Source: Acidimicrobiales bacterium
GTDB taxonomy: Bacteria; Actinomycetota; Acidimicrobiia; Acidimicrobiales; Iamiaceae
DNA length: 64,000 nt
Assembly: GCA_030447445.1 (NCBI GenBank)
Contig: JAUJOW010000006.1
Location: 89,054-153,053 of the forward strand
Reading direction: 5' to 3'
Both the position numbers and the translations under genes were made by a program. This document shows positions 39,056 to 46,674 of the stretch, piece after piece. How positions within the stretch are numbered: position 1 is the first letter of the stretch; every line of letters begins with the position of its first letter. Under the pieces are notes generated by a model that ran no database searches, was not told where the DNA came from, and saw only the letters and a program-made list of their open reading frames with translations.

Positions 39056-40243
39056 TCAGCCGGCGTGGTCGGGGGGGCCCTGATCCCGGCGCCGCCACGC
39101 CTCCTCGGCCAGCGAGACCACCTCGCGCACCGGGCGCCCGCTGGCCCTGGCCACCCGGGCTGCGTCGTCGTGTTCGACCTTGGCCCGACCGGCGCCCACC
39201 TTGACCCGCACCGCCCGGCCGTCGACCTCCACCGTCTCGATGGTGCGGGCCGCCGGCCAGCGGTCGAGGCGGCGTCCCCGGACACCGAAGGACCCCGTCT
39301 GGCTGGTCAGGGTGGCGGCGACCTGGTCGGCGAGGGCGACGTCGGCGAGGGCGCTGACGGTGTGGGCGGGGCGGCCCTTCTTCATGACGATCGGAGTCAC
39401 CCAGGCATCGTGGGCGCCAGCCTCCAGGAGCGCCGCCACGGCGTGGGCGAGGGCCTCGCCGGTGACGTCGTCCACGTTGACCTCGAGCAACATCACCGGC
39501 TGGCCGGCGGACCGATCGCCGTCGGTGTGCGGTTCGCCGAGGACCACCTGGGTGAGGTTCGGGCGGTCGTCGAGCTCGCGGGTGCCGGCGCCGAACCCCG
39601 AGCGGTCGACCCGCATGGGCGGCAACGGCCCCCAGCCGGTGGAGAGGGCGGCGAGCAGGGCGGCACCGGTGGGGGTGGTGAGCTCGACGCCGACGTCGAT
39701 GCCCTGGAGGGGCGCCCCCCGCAACAGCTCGACCACGGCCGGGGCGGGGTTGGGGATGGTGCCGTGGGCACTGCGCACGACCCCCAGCCCGGTGGTCACC
39801 GGGCTGGCGCACACCTCGCTCACGTCGAGGACCTCGAGGGCGGCGCAGGTGCCGACCACGTCGACGATGGCGTCGATGCCGCCCACCTCGTGGAAGTGGA
39901 CCTGCCCGGGTGGTCGACGGTGCAGCCTTCCTTCGGCCTGGGCCAGGGCCGAGAAGGTGCCAAGGGCCCGGTCCCGCACGCGGTCGGGGAGGCGGGCCTC
40001 GGTGACGAGGCCGTGGATGTGGGCGGCGGTGCGCACGACGGTCGACGGCCGGGAGGAGACGTGGACCTTGGTCGCCCCGATGCCGCCTCGGAGCACGGGC
40101 TCGGCGTCGAGCTGCCAGTCCTGCACCGGGAGGCGACGGCACAGGTCCCGCACGTCGTCGAGGTCGGCGCCGGCGTCGATGAGCGCACCGAGGGCCATGT
40201 CGCCGGCGATGCCCGAGAAGCAGTGGAACCAGGCGACGGTCAC
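39056..40243 (-). CDS. larC: LarC: nickel-inserting protein of the nickel-pincer nucleotide cofactor pathway
   Basis: CTP-dependent cyclometallase that inserts Ni into the P2TMN pincer precursor for lactate racemase and related enzymes. 395 residues: WFHCFSGIAGDMALGALIDAGAD is the characteristic start (DUF111), followed by VHFHEVGGIDAIVDVVG, ELTTPTGAALL and the C-terminal LEVNVDDVTGE and KKGRPAHTVSAL. In some species LarC is made as two pieces by programmed frameshifting; here it is one continuous frame. The start is GTG 40243, overlapping larB by GTGA. Confidence 0.93.
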   Translation of the reverse strand: MTVAWFHCFSGIAGDMALGALIDAGADLDDVRDLCRRLPVQDWQLDAEPVLRGGIGATKVHVSSRPSTVVRTAAHIHGLVTEARLPDRVRDRALGTFSALAQAEGRLHRRPPGQVHFHEVGGIDAIVDVVGTCAALEVLDVSEVCASPVTTGLGVVRSAHGTIPNPAPAVVELLRGAPLQGIDVGVELTTPTGAALLAALSTGWGPLPPMRVDRSGFGAGTRELDDRPNLTQVVLGEPHTDGDRSAGQPVMLLEVNVDDVTGEALAHAVAALLEAGAHDAWVTPIVMKKGRPAHTVSALADVALADQVAATLTSQTGSFGVRGRRLDRWPAARTIETVEVDGRAVRVKVGAGRAKVEHDDAARVARASGRPVREVVSLAEEAWRRRDQGPPDHAG

Positions 40244-41088
40244 CGGGGCGGGCCCGGAACCGGGTGACCGGCGCCCGTGGGGCGGCGGCGGGCGGCGCCC
40301 AGGACCAGGCGGACCACGGCGCACGCCGCGCCGTAGCCGTTGTCGATGCCGGTGACGGTGAGGCCGGCGGCGCAGGAGGCGTGCATGGCCAGCAGGGCGG
40401 TGACCCCGCCGAGGCTGGCGCCGTAGCCGACGCTGGTGGGAACGGCGACGACCGGGGCACCGGTGAGCCCACCCACCAGGCTGGCCAGGGCGCCCTCCAT
40501 CCCGGCCACCACGATCACGGCGTCGGCGTCGGTGAGAGCGTCGGCGGCGTCGAGCAGGCGGTGCACCCCAGCCACCCCGACGTCGGTGAGGCGGCACGGG
40601 TTCAGCCCGTGGGCGCTGAGCACCGCCGCGCACTCGTCGGCCACGGGCAGGTCGGCCGTGCCGGCGGTGACGAGCACCACCCCTTCAGACCGCGGCGCCG
40701 CTGGCCGCCACACCACCGTGGCCCCTTGCGGGATGCCTGGCCCCTGGTCCGGCGGGGTGCCCGAATCCGCGGGCGCCCCGTGGACGGCGCCTTCGGGGTT
40801 GGCGCCCAGCACGGCGCCCACCTGATCAGCGTCGGCTCTGGTCAACAGGACCGGCGCCTCGTCGGATCGGCCCAGGATCTCGGCCACGATGGTGGCGCAC
40901 TGGCCCGGGGTCTTGCCCGGCCCGTACACGGCCTCGGCCATGCCCTGTCGGAGCTGGCGGTGGTGGTCCACGCGGGCGAAGCCGAGGTCGGCGTAGGGGA
41001 GGCGTCGCAGCTCGGCGACGGCGTCGTCGGCGTGGATGGCACCGCGCCGAACCCCGTCGAGGAGCCGTCGCAGGGCCGCTTCGTCCAC
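40240..41088 (-). CDS. larB: LarB: pyridinium-3,5-biscarboxylic acid mononucleotide synthase
   Basis: First step of nickel-pincer cofactor synthesis (carboxylation of nicotinic acid adenine dinucleotide). 282 residues: N-terminal helix bundle (LRRLLDGVRRGAIHADDAVAELRRLPYADLGFARVDHHR), then the PurE-like domain with VVLVTAGTADLPVADECA, VVAGMEGALASLVGGL and VPTSVGYGASLGGVTALLAM. GTG start at 41088 with CAGGAT at -12 to -7. It is co-translated with larC. The third gene, larE, and a client racemase are not in this window. Confidence 0.93.
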   Translation of the reverse strand: MDEAALRRLLDGVRRGAIHADDAVAELRRLPYADLGFARVDHHRQLRQGMAEAVYGPGKTPGQCATIVAEILGRSDEAPVLLTRADADQVGAVLGANPEGAVHGAPADSGTPPDQGPGIPQGATVVWRPAAPRSEGVVLVTAGTADLPVADECAAVLSAHGLNPCRLTDVGVAGVHRLLDAADALTDADAVIVVAGMEGALASLVGGLTGAPVVAVPTSVGYGASLGGVTALLAMHASCAAGLTVTGIDNGYGAACAVVRLVLGAARRRPTGAGHPVPGPPR

Positions 41089-41113
41089 GCCCCTATCCTG
41101 GCCGGCGCGGCGA

Positions 41114-41200
41114 GGAGCGGTGGCAGAGTCCGGTTGATCGCAGTCGCCTTGAAAGCGACCGGCCCGCGAGGGCCCGGGGGTTCGAATCCCTCCCGCTCCG
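41114..41200 (+). tRNA. tRNA-Ser (anticodon TGA)
   Basis: Acceptor GGAGCGG (41114-41120) pairs with CCGCTCC (41193-41199), discriminator G. The anticodon loop CTTGAAA between GTCGC and GCGAC gives TGA. A long variable arm (GGCCCGCGAGGGCC) is present. CCG follows, so CCA is not encoded. TATCCT at 41094-41099 is a possible -10 box. It overlaps the larB promoter region on the other strand. Confidence 0.95.
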
Positions 41201-41262
41201 CCGAGCACGACGGGCCTCGCCCGGCCCGGCGGCGACCTGGAGAGCTACCATCGCCCCGCCTC

Positions 41263-41354
41263 GGAGAGGTGCCGGAGTCTGGTTGATCGGGCTTCCCTGC
41301 TAAGGAAGTGACGGGGCAACTCGTCCGTGGGTTCAAATCCCACCCTCTCCGCCA
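41263..41354 (+). tRNA. tRNA-Ser (anticodon GCT)
   Basis: Acceptor GGAGAGG (41263-41269) pairs with CCTCTCC (41344-41350), discriminator G, with CCA encoded (41352-41354). The anticodon loop CTGCTAA between CTTCC and GGAAG gives GCT. Long variable arm GACGGGGCAACTCGTC confirms the serine class. TACCAT at about 41247 is a possible -10 box. Confidence 0.95.
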
Positions 41355-41442
41355 AGTCCCCCAGGTCCGCACCGTCGGCCGCTCAGCCCGTGGTGCAGCC
41401 GTCCTTCGCCCGCGCGTTAGCCACGGTTTCGCGAAGCTCTAG

Positions 41443-41472
41443 TTGCGGTTCGTAACCGAACCGTCATAGATT
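41443..41472 (+). promoter_or_regulatory. Promoter with internal inverted repeat upstream of the transglycosylase gene
   Basis: A -35-like TTGCGG (41443-41448) and -10-like TAGATT (41467-41472) are 18 bases apart. CGGTTCG-TAAC-CGAACCG (41446-41463) is a perfect 7-bp inverted repeat filling the -35/-10 spacer, a position suited to a repressor operator. The predicted 5' leader would be about 145 bases and contains a hairpin CTCGGC-CTAGCA-GCCGAG near 41512-41529. Confidence 0.5.
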
Positions 41473-41622
41473 GCGCCGAACCGAAACGAAGGGTCCGCCC
41501 GTTCCCACTCGGCCTAGCAGCCGAGCAACCTGGGAGCGCGGCACCGGTCCATCCGAGCGCCGCCGTCGAAGCCGGCCATCGGAGGCAGAGGGCCCGATCC
41601 CCCACGCTCGAGGAGCATCCCG

Positions 41623-41979
41623 TTGAAGAGAACACTGATGATGGCCGTGATGGCGCTGGCTGTGACGATCGGAGCTGGCGCCTGCGACGAGGGCCGCTCC
41701 GGTGGTTCCGTGCACGACGCCATCCGCCGGTACTTCCCCGAGCAGTACGACAAGGCTGTCCGGGTCGCCACCTGCGAGTCGGGTCTCGACCCGAGGGCGG
41801 TCAGCCCCGGCGGCGGTAACCACGGCCTGTTCCAGATCAACACCGTCCACCGGAGCCGGGTGGCCTCCATGGGGTACTCGTGGAGCGACATCTACGACCC
41901 CTACGTCAACTCCCGGGTCGCCAGGACCATCTACAACGAGTCCGGCTGGGCCCCCTGGCCCTACTGCGGCCGGCGATAG
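41623..41979 (+). CDS. Small transglycosylase-like (SLT/Rpf-type) lipoprotein
   Basis: 118 residues. A signal peptide (MKRTLMMAVMALAVTIGAGA) ends in a lipobox-like GAGAC. The mature part has ATCESGLDPRAVSPGGGNHGLFQI, with the catalytic Glu in CESG, and ends ARTIYNESGWAPWPYC, typical of minimal lytic transglycosylase-fold domains in actinobacterial secreted proteins. The start is TTG 41623 with AGGAG nearby. It should cleave or bind peptidoglycan outside the membrane. Cys pairs CES/YC could form a disulfide. Confidence 0.82.
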   Translation: MKRTLMMAVMALAVTIGAGACDEGRSGGSVHDAIRRYFPEQYDKAVRVATCESGLDPRAVSPGGGNHGLFQINTVHRSRVASMGYSWSDIYDPYVNSRVARTIYNESGWAPWPYCGRR

Positions 41980-42020
41980 GACCGATCGGCGAAGGCTGGC
42001 CGTCCGCGTGACGGCGCTCG

Positions 42021-42063
42021 TCCACAGGGGATCCACAGGATGACCCCCCTAGCGCTCCACAGG
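42021..42063. repeat. Three TCCACAGG direct repeats
   Basis: TCCACAGG occurs at 42021-42028, 42032-42039 and 42056-42063. The first two are 11 bases apart, the third 24 further. CCACA resembles the core of DnaA boxes (TTnTCCACA), but none has the full TT-N-T prefix. It lies between the transglycosylase gene and the 42086 gene. Confidence 0.4.
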
Positions 42064-42085
42064 CCACCTCGCGGAGGCTGACGGC

Positions 42086-42328
42086 ATGCGAGTCGACGGT
42101 GTGGCGGTCTCGGCGGAGCTGCGCCGGCGTCGCCTCGGTCGCCCGGCCTTCGCGGCCAGGGTGGCTCGAGCGCAGGACACCACGTGGATCCCCTGCAGCG
42201 GCGGTGACCTCCACGACGCCCCCAAGGACCTCCTGGTGCTGGCCGCTCTCTCCCTCGCCCGCAGCGCGAACCAGCCTCAACCCTGGATCGCCGAACCGCC
42301 GGCGGACCGGTCGGACCGGTTGGCGTAG
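42086..42328 (+). CDS. Small hypothetical protein next to tRNA-Arg
   Basis: 80 residues from ATG 42086, preceded by GGAGG (GCGGAGGCTGACGGC). The first part is Arg-rich ([22 protein letters not shown]) and a Trp-containing middle (DTTWIPCSGGDLHDAPKDLLVLAALSLARS) suggests a small folded unit. I do not recognise a family. Good ribosome-binding site and codon usage like its neighbours are the only support. TAGACT at 42326, overlapping its end, could be the -10 box of the tRNA. Confidence 0.45.
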   Translation: MRVDGVAVSAELRRRRLGRPAFAARVARAQDTTWIPCSGGDLHDAPKDLLVLAALSLARSANQPQPWIAEPPADRSDRLA

Positions 42329-42345
42329 ACTCACCCTCCTCTCCA

Positions 42346-42419
42346 GCGCTCGTAGCTCAATTGGAGAGAGCATCTGACTACGGATCAGAAGGTTGGGGGT
42401 TCGAGTCCCTCCGAGCGCG
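42346..42419 (+). tRNA. tRNA-Arg (anticodon ACG), second integration site
   Basis: Acceptor GCGCTCG (42346-42352) pairs with CGAGCGC (42412-42418), discriminator G. Anticodon loop CTACGGA between TCTGA and TCAGA gives ACG. T arm GGGGGTTCGAGTCCCTC. CCA is not encoded. The 3' half is repeated at 47826-47870. Confidence 0.95.
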
Positions 42420-42420
42420 C
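42375..42420 (+). other. attL of the second island: tRNA-Arg 3' part
   Basis: From TGACTACGG at 42375 to GCGC at 42420 the sequence is the same as 47826-47870 except for one G missing there in the GGTTGGGGG run. The repeat spans the anticodon loop to the acceptor end, unusually long for an attachment core (46 bp). Confidence 0.82.
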
Positions 42421-42461
42421 TGAAGAAGTCCTGGTCAGCGCCCCAATGAGCGCTGCTGGCC

Positions 42462-43445
42462 TCACCGAGGGGCCTCGACTTCTACCGGTTCTTCTACCGG
42501 ATCAGCCGACATCAGCCGGGAGAAGACGGCAGTGGCGTCCGCTTGCATGCCGGGCAACACCCACCCGTACACATCGAGGGTGAAGCTGGCGCTGGCATGG
42601 CCGAGGCGTTCGCTCACCACCTTGATCGGCACGCCCCCCTTGAGGAGCAGCGAGGCGTGCGTGTACCGGACGTCGTGGAAGCGGATCCTGGGCAGGGAGC
42701 CGCGGGCGACGAGCCGCTCGAAGGTGCGGCTGATCACCTCCGGATGCGTAGGGCTGCCGTCGGGCCTCGCGAACAGGAGGTCGAGGTCGGCGTAGTCGGC
42801 GCCGAGGAGCAGCCGCTCCTCTGCCTGCGCGCGTCGCCAGGCGGTAAGGGCGCGGACGACGTCGTCGTTGACGTCGATGGTCCGCCGCCCGTGCACGGTC
42901 TTCACGTCGGAGAGGAGGAGCTCGTAGTTCACGGCGACGGCGGCTTGGCGGACGTGGATGAGCTTGGCGGAGAGGTCGATGTCGGACCACCGCAACCCGA
43001 CGATCTCGCCGCGGCGCATGCCGGTGTGGGCCGCGAGCACGAACGCCGGCGCAAGGCTGGCCGTCGAGACCGTCGAGGAACGCCTGGAGCTGCGCGGCGG
43101 TCCATACCTTCATCTCCCGGTCGCGTCGGCTGGCCGTGCTCCGTTTGGGCGGGTCGGCGAGCACCGCAGGGTTGTGGGTGAGCGTGCCCTTGCGGACGGC
43201 GTCGCCTGGGGCCTTGCGGAGGATGCGGTGGATGTACCGGACGCTGGCGGGGCTGAGCCCCGGCCCGTCACCGCTGGCGTTGTGCCTGCCGGACTCGAGC
43301 AGTCGGGCGTACAGCGTGTCGAGGTCCTCGGGGGCGAGCGTGGCGAGCGGGACGTTGCCGAGGGTCGGCAGGACGTGGAGTCGAAGGTTGCTCTCGTAGG
43401 AGTGGTAGGTCGTGTCCTTGAGCTGGCTCCGCGGCCGCCCAACGC
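42462..43445 (-). pseudogene. Tyrosine-recombinase integrase, frame-broken and 5'-truncated
   Basis: The distal frame (42462-about 43062) has the catalytic domain: AAHTGMRRGEIVGLRWSDID (Arg), RIRFHDVRYTHASLLL (HxxR), ERLGHASASFTLDVYGWV (His, Tyr). The proximal frame (to 43445) has the SAM-like core-binding domain: LKDTTYHSYESNLRLHVLPTLGNVPLATLAPEDLDTLYARLL. They join around 43050-43062 with a one-base shift (Q-P-C then P-A-F-V-L). The usual N-terminal ~60 residues are missing; upstream, the sequence changes to the plus-strand 43500 gene. The protein ends 42 bases from tRNA-Arg, the usual position of an island integrase. Confidence 0.88.
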
Positions 43446-43499
43446 CGGGAGCGTGCCCGCCAGGTCCTGAGGATCGCGACATGCCCGGCGGAGCAGGCC

Positions 43500-43901
43500 G
43501 TGACCGAAGCGCGGGCCGCCTACCGCGTAGCCCGGGAGCGAGCCGCGCCGCATCTCGACGCAGAGGCCCGCGCCGCGAAGGAGCTGCGGGAGGCTCAGAT
43601 CGCGTTGGGGCGTGCCGAAGCCGAGGCAGCACGCGCACCCCTCTGGCGCCGACGGGCAGCCAAAGACGTGGTGTCGCTCGCGAACCTAGACGTCGACCGT
43701 GCAGCCGAGCGGCACGCCCTCGCCGAAGCCACCGCCGCGCCCTACAAGAGGGTGGTACGCGAAGCCGAGGAGCACCTCCGGGCCGCCGAGCGCGTGGCGA
43801 CCACCGAGCGCGTACGGCAACGCCTCGAGCAGCTGTCGTGGGAAGAGCCAAGCCGCACGCCGACCAGGAGCCGCGACCTGGGCGTCGGCCTCGAGCTCTG
43901 A
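43500..43901 (+). CDS. Ala/Arg/Glu-rich helical protein, possibly a relaxase C-terminal fragment
   Basis: 133 residues from GTG 43500. Almost the whole length is predicted helix/coiled coil (ARAAYRVARERAAPHLDAEA, AEAEAARAPLWRRRAAKDVV, EEHLRAAERVATTERVRQRL). This type of long charged helix with RAAYxxARERAA occurs at the end of MobF-like relaxases on actinobacterial elements, so I suspect a 3' remnant of a mobilisation gene, comparable with the remnant at 23146. No catalytic motifs present. Start uncertain because the frame may begin further upstream. Confidence 0.45.
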   Translation: MTEARAAYRVARERAAPHLDAEARAAKELREAQIALGRAEAEAARAPLWRRRAAKDVVSLANLDVDRAAERHALAEATAAPYKRVVREAEEHLRAAERVATTERVRQRLEQLSWEEPSRTPTRSRDLGVGLEL

Positions 43902-44061
43902 CCGCGACGACCGCCCACCCCGGCCCACCGCGCGTTCTGGTCAGCGTTCTGGTGCGCCCGTGTCCGCCCCGAGCGCCGATTCGGCGCGTGCCTATCGGCT
44001 GTCAGCCGCCGGCACGGTTATCACCGTGACCCTGATCGGAACTTGAGAGACACTGACGCTG

Positions 44062-44628
44062 ATGAGTGAAGCCGCCTTCGTGATAGGCCGACGTGTCCTC
44101 GTGACTGGGCTGGCGGGCTCCGGGAAGAGCACCTTCTCGCGCTCCCTCGCTGCGAGAACCAGCTTGCCCCTCATTCACCTCGACCTTCATTTCTGGAAGC
44201 CGGGCTGGGTTGCACCCTCGGAGGACGAGTGGCGCGAGAAGCAACGCCGCGTGCTCGCCGGCGACGCGTGGATCGCCGATGGCAACTACCACGAGACACT
44301 CGATCTCCGCCTGGAGCGGGCGGACACCATCGTGGTTCTCAACACGCCCTGGCCGGTGTGCGCAGGACGCGCGCTCCTGCGCGGCGTGCGGAAGTCGGCC
44401 GGCGAGATGCCCGAAGGGTGTGACGATTCGGCCTGGCGACGGTTGCGCGATGAGTGGCCACTTGCCGTGCGCATCTGGCGCAAGCGCCGCTCAGAGCCCG
44501 AACGCGAACACGAAATCATTTTGTGGCATGGGCAGCACGCGGCCCTTCACGTACTCCAGTCCGAGCGGGCAGCGAGCGAATTCCTCGACCGGCTCGACGT
44601 CGGGCGCATGCCAGCCGACGATGGCTGA
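44062..44628 (+). CDS. P-loop nucleoside/adenylate-kinase-like protein
   Basis: 188 residues. Walker A VTGLAGSGKSTFSRSLA at residue 14, DLHFWKPGW, IADGNYHETLDLRLERADTIVVLNTPWPVCAGRALLRGV, then a charged helical lid. This matches the AAA_17/FlaR-type 'topology modulation' or adenylate kinase-related family (ID.HWKPGW ... W..DGNY). ATG 44062. Such proteins are frequent on islands and have no established substrate. Same orientation as the second P-loop gene 76 bases downstream. Confidence 0.8.
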   Translation: MSEAAFVIGRRVLVTGLAGSGKSTFSRSLAARTSLPLIHLDLHFWKPGWVAPSEDEWREKQRRVLAGDAWIADGNYHETLDLRLERADTIVVLNTPWPVCAGRALLRGVRKSAGEMPEGCDDSAWRRLRDEWPLAVRIWRKRRSEPEREHEIILWHGQHAALHVLQSERAASEFLDRLDVGRMPADDG

Positions 44629-44638
44629 CAGCGACCGA

Positions 44639-44691
44639 GTGACCGCCCAGATCGACGGCTCCGGGTTCGCTCGTGACGCGACAGATCGTCG
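44639..44691 (+). repeat. 53-bp imperfect direct repeat, copy A
   Basis: The unit begins GTGaCCGccCAGATCGACGG and ends CGCGACAGATCGTCG; it is repeated at 45289-45341. CAGATCGACGGCTC and CGCGACAGATCG are identical in both. Copy A lies just before the second P-loop gene (ATG 44704), copy B just after it. Confidence 0.6.
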
Positions 44692-44703
44692 TAGCTTCGA
44701 AGG

Positions 44704-45288
44704 ATGGTCTTCGGCTGGGGGCTGACGCCACGGTTGCCGATGTTGTTCGACACGCCGTTGGGTGTGAGTGCGGGGCGGCTGACCGTGGTCGCGGGGGTCC
44801 CGGGCACTGGGAAGAGCGGTCTCGCCGACGAGATCGGTCGGCGGCTGGGTTGGCCGGTGTTCTCCACCGATTGGCTGATGGGCGCACTGACGCCGTTCGG
44901 CGGACGTAGGCGGAAGGATCTCGGTGACGTCGGCGACGAGCTTGTCACGACCCTCGCGTACCGGCAGTTGCTCCTCGGCCAACCGGCGATCTTGGACACG
45001 CCTGGCGAGAACACCGCGATGCGGCGGAGGTGGTCGTCGCTGACTGAGGCGTTCGATGCGAGGTTCGACGTGGTGATCTGCATCTGCAGCGATGAGTCGC
45101 TCCACCGGCAGCGTCTGGAACAACGATCCCGAGCGATTCCTGGCTGGCACGACGGTGGGCGGTGGGACATCGTCAAGGCTCGACGCGACGCCTACCCTGC
45201 CTGGAAAGGAGGTCGCGTCCTGGTCGTTGACGCCGTGCGATCGACCGAGGAGAACGCCCAAGCCGTTATCGAGTGGCTTGCGCGATAG
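44704..45288 (+). CDS. P-loop kinase-like protein (AAA_33 type)
   Basis: 194 residues. Walker A VVAGVPGTGKSGLADEIGRRLG near residue 30, FSTDWLM (substrate Asp), QPAILDTPGENTAMRRRW, VICICSDESLHRQRLEQR (lid Arg region). This fits AAA_33/zeta-like small-molecule kinases, including some antibiotic phosphotransferases. The ATG at 44704 opens the frame. The gene is flanked on both sides by copies of a 53-bp repeat, suggesting it arrived or was duplicated as a unit. Confidence 0.78.
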   Translation: MVFGWGLTPRLPMLFDTPLGVSAGRLTVVAGVPGTGKSGLADEIGRRLGWPVFSTDWLMGALTPFGGRRRKDLGDVGDELVTTLAYRQLLLGQPAILDTPGENTAMRRRWSSLTEAFDARFDVVICICSDESLHRQRLEQRSRAIPGWHDGGRWDIVKARRDAYPAWKGGRVLVVDAVRSTEENAQAVIEWLAR

Positions 45289-45341
45289 GTGTCCGTACAG
45301 ATCGACGGCTCGGCGTGTCGCTCTCTCGCGACAGATCGGCA
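45289..45341 (+). repeat. 53-bp imperfect direct repeat, copy B
   Basis: Second copy of the repeat at 44639. The spacing between copies is 650 bases. After both copies the motif TTCGAA(A/G)GATG appears (44696-44706 and 45401-45411): for copy A it contains the start codon of the P-loop gene; for copy B the same motif opens only a 30-codon frame, suggesting a decayed duplicate 5' end. No other gene is visible in 45342-45567. Confidence 0.5.
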
Positions 45342-45567
45342 GCGCCGGCGAGGCGGGGGTACAGCGACACGGCGACGCGCGAACGGCGACACCCCTCGGC
45401 TTCGAAAGATGTGCGATCGGCTTGGACTCGCGTCGAGCGGCTGGTGCGAAGCACATCACGGGGAAGACCGCCGGCGACTTCGCCCCCGTTCGGACCTGTG
45501 ACCACCGCACCGGTCATCTGTCGTGGCTCTGTGGGCGCGACGACCGCCGCCCGGCGAGGATGACCTG

Positions 45568-46466
45568 GTGGGGTTCGACGTCCCGGCTGATCTGGTCGCT
45601 GCCGTGGCTCGCTACGCGAAGGAGGAGGGCCGCGTTTGGCTGGCGCGGCTGCCCCAGCGCGTCGCCGCCTTCGCCGAGCGGTGGGACCTCGTGGTCGGCC
45701 CGCCCTTCCTTCCCGGCGGTCACGCGTCGTGGACGGCTCCCGCCGGGCGGCAGGGTACGCCGGGGGAGCGGGACTTCGATCTCGCCTGAAGGTCGGGTTC
45801 CGTCACGACGAGGCGATGCACGAGGCGGACGCGCTCCGCCAGTGGGCCGGCGAAGGAGCCGTGCTGCTCCACGACGCCGACACGACAAGCGTCGACGACA
45901 CCGTCGCCCTCTTGCTCGAGCGGTGCCGGCCAGGCACGCTCCTGCGTTCTCTCCCGGAGGTCGAGCAGGACGTCGTCCTCGTCGGGCTCTTGCGCCGGGT
46001 GTGGCATCAGCCGCCGGCCGGCTCGCCGTACCGGCCGCTCGCCGAGATGTGCACGTGGTGGGCCGACGAGCACGAGGCGAAAGTGGGCGTGCGCGGTTCC
46101 CCGCTCGACCCGGGCCTGCGACGGGCAGGCATCGAGCTGTTCCGAACGCTCGCCGCCAGCACCGACCGGAGCGTGCTCCTGTGCACCGACCTCCACGCCG
46201 GCAACGTCCTCGCCGCCGAGCGGGAGCCGTGGCTGCTGATCGACCCCAAGCCCTACGTTGGCGATCCCGCCTACGACCTCACCCAGCACTGCCTCAACTG
46301 CGACCGGCTCCGGACCGAGCCCGAGGACCTTGTCAGACGGCTCGCCGAGCTCGCCGAGTTGGACGCCGAGCGAGCCCGCCTGTGGCTGTTCGCCCGCTGC
46401 GTCCAAGAGTCGCCTGGCCGGACGGGCGACGTGCTCGTCGACGCCGCCACCCGCCTCGCGCCCTGA
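45568..46466 (+). pseudogene. APH(6)-like aminoglycoside phosphotransferase, one frame break
   Basis: The first frame (GTG 45568) encodes VPADLVAAVARYAKEEGRVWLARLPQR and AERWDLVVGPPFLPGGHASW, then ends at a TGA (45787-45789). The correct continuation LKVGFRHDEAMHEADALRQWAGEGAVLLHD starts in another frame at about 45787; one missing base in CTCGCCTGAAG explains this. The rest has LERCRPGTLL, VLLCTDLHAGNVLAAER (Brenner's loop, catalytic Asp), and LLIDPKPYVGDPAYDLTQ. The order matches streptomycin 6-phosphotransferases (APH_6_hur family). If repaired it would be about 299 residues. Confidence 0.8.
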
Positions 46467-46639
46467 TCGTGGCTAACGAGACCGCGGGCTCCGGTACCCC
46501 GCCCCGCAATGCCCTCTCCGGTCGCGCTCCTCATGTCGCCGCCGCTGTCAGGTGATCGCGTGCGACCCGATCGACGGATATCGCGCAGCAAGGTCCGCCG
46601 TTCCACGCACATTACGCCCGACCTGCGCCGGCTAGATCG

Positions 46640-46668
46640 TTGCATCTATTGCACTTAACCGGTACGAT
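46640..46668 (+). promoter_or_regulatory. Promoter of the excisionase/PIN operon (leaderless)
   Basis: TTGCAT (46640-46645), 17 bases, TACGAT (46663-46668). The -10 box is at exactly -12 to -7 from ATG 46675 with no Shine-Dalgarno in between, so the mRNA should begin at or next to the start codon. The region 46467-46639 has no recognisable gene. Confidence 0.72.
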
Positions 46669-46674
46669 GGCCGC

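Noticed and set aside
41473-41622. c-di-AMP riboswitch in the leader of the transglycosylase-like gene
   Set aside because: The leader is of suitable length, but conserved GGGGAACC-like and GAATC blocks are absent; I report only an uncharacterised structured leader.
44062-45288. Zeta-toxin/epsilon-antitoxin system for the two P-loop genes
   Set aside because: No small antitoxin gene is adjacent, and the conserved zeta substrate-binding residues cannot be identified; a generic kinase is the safer call.
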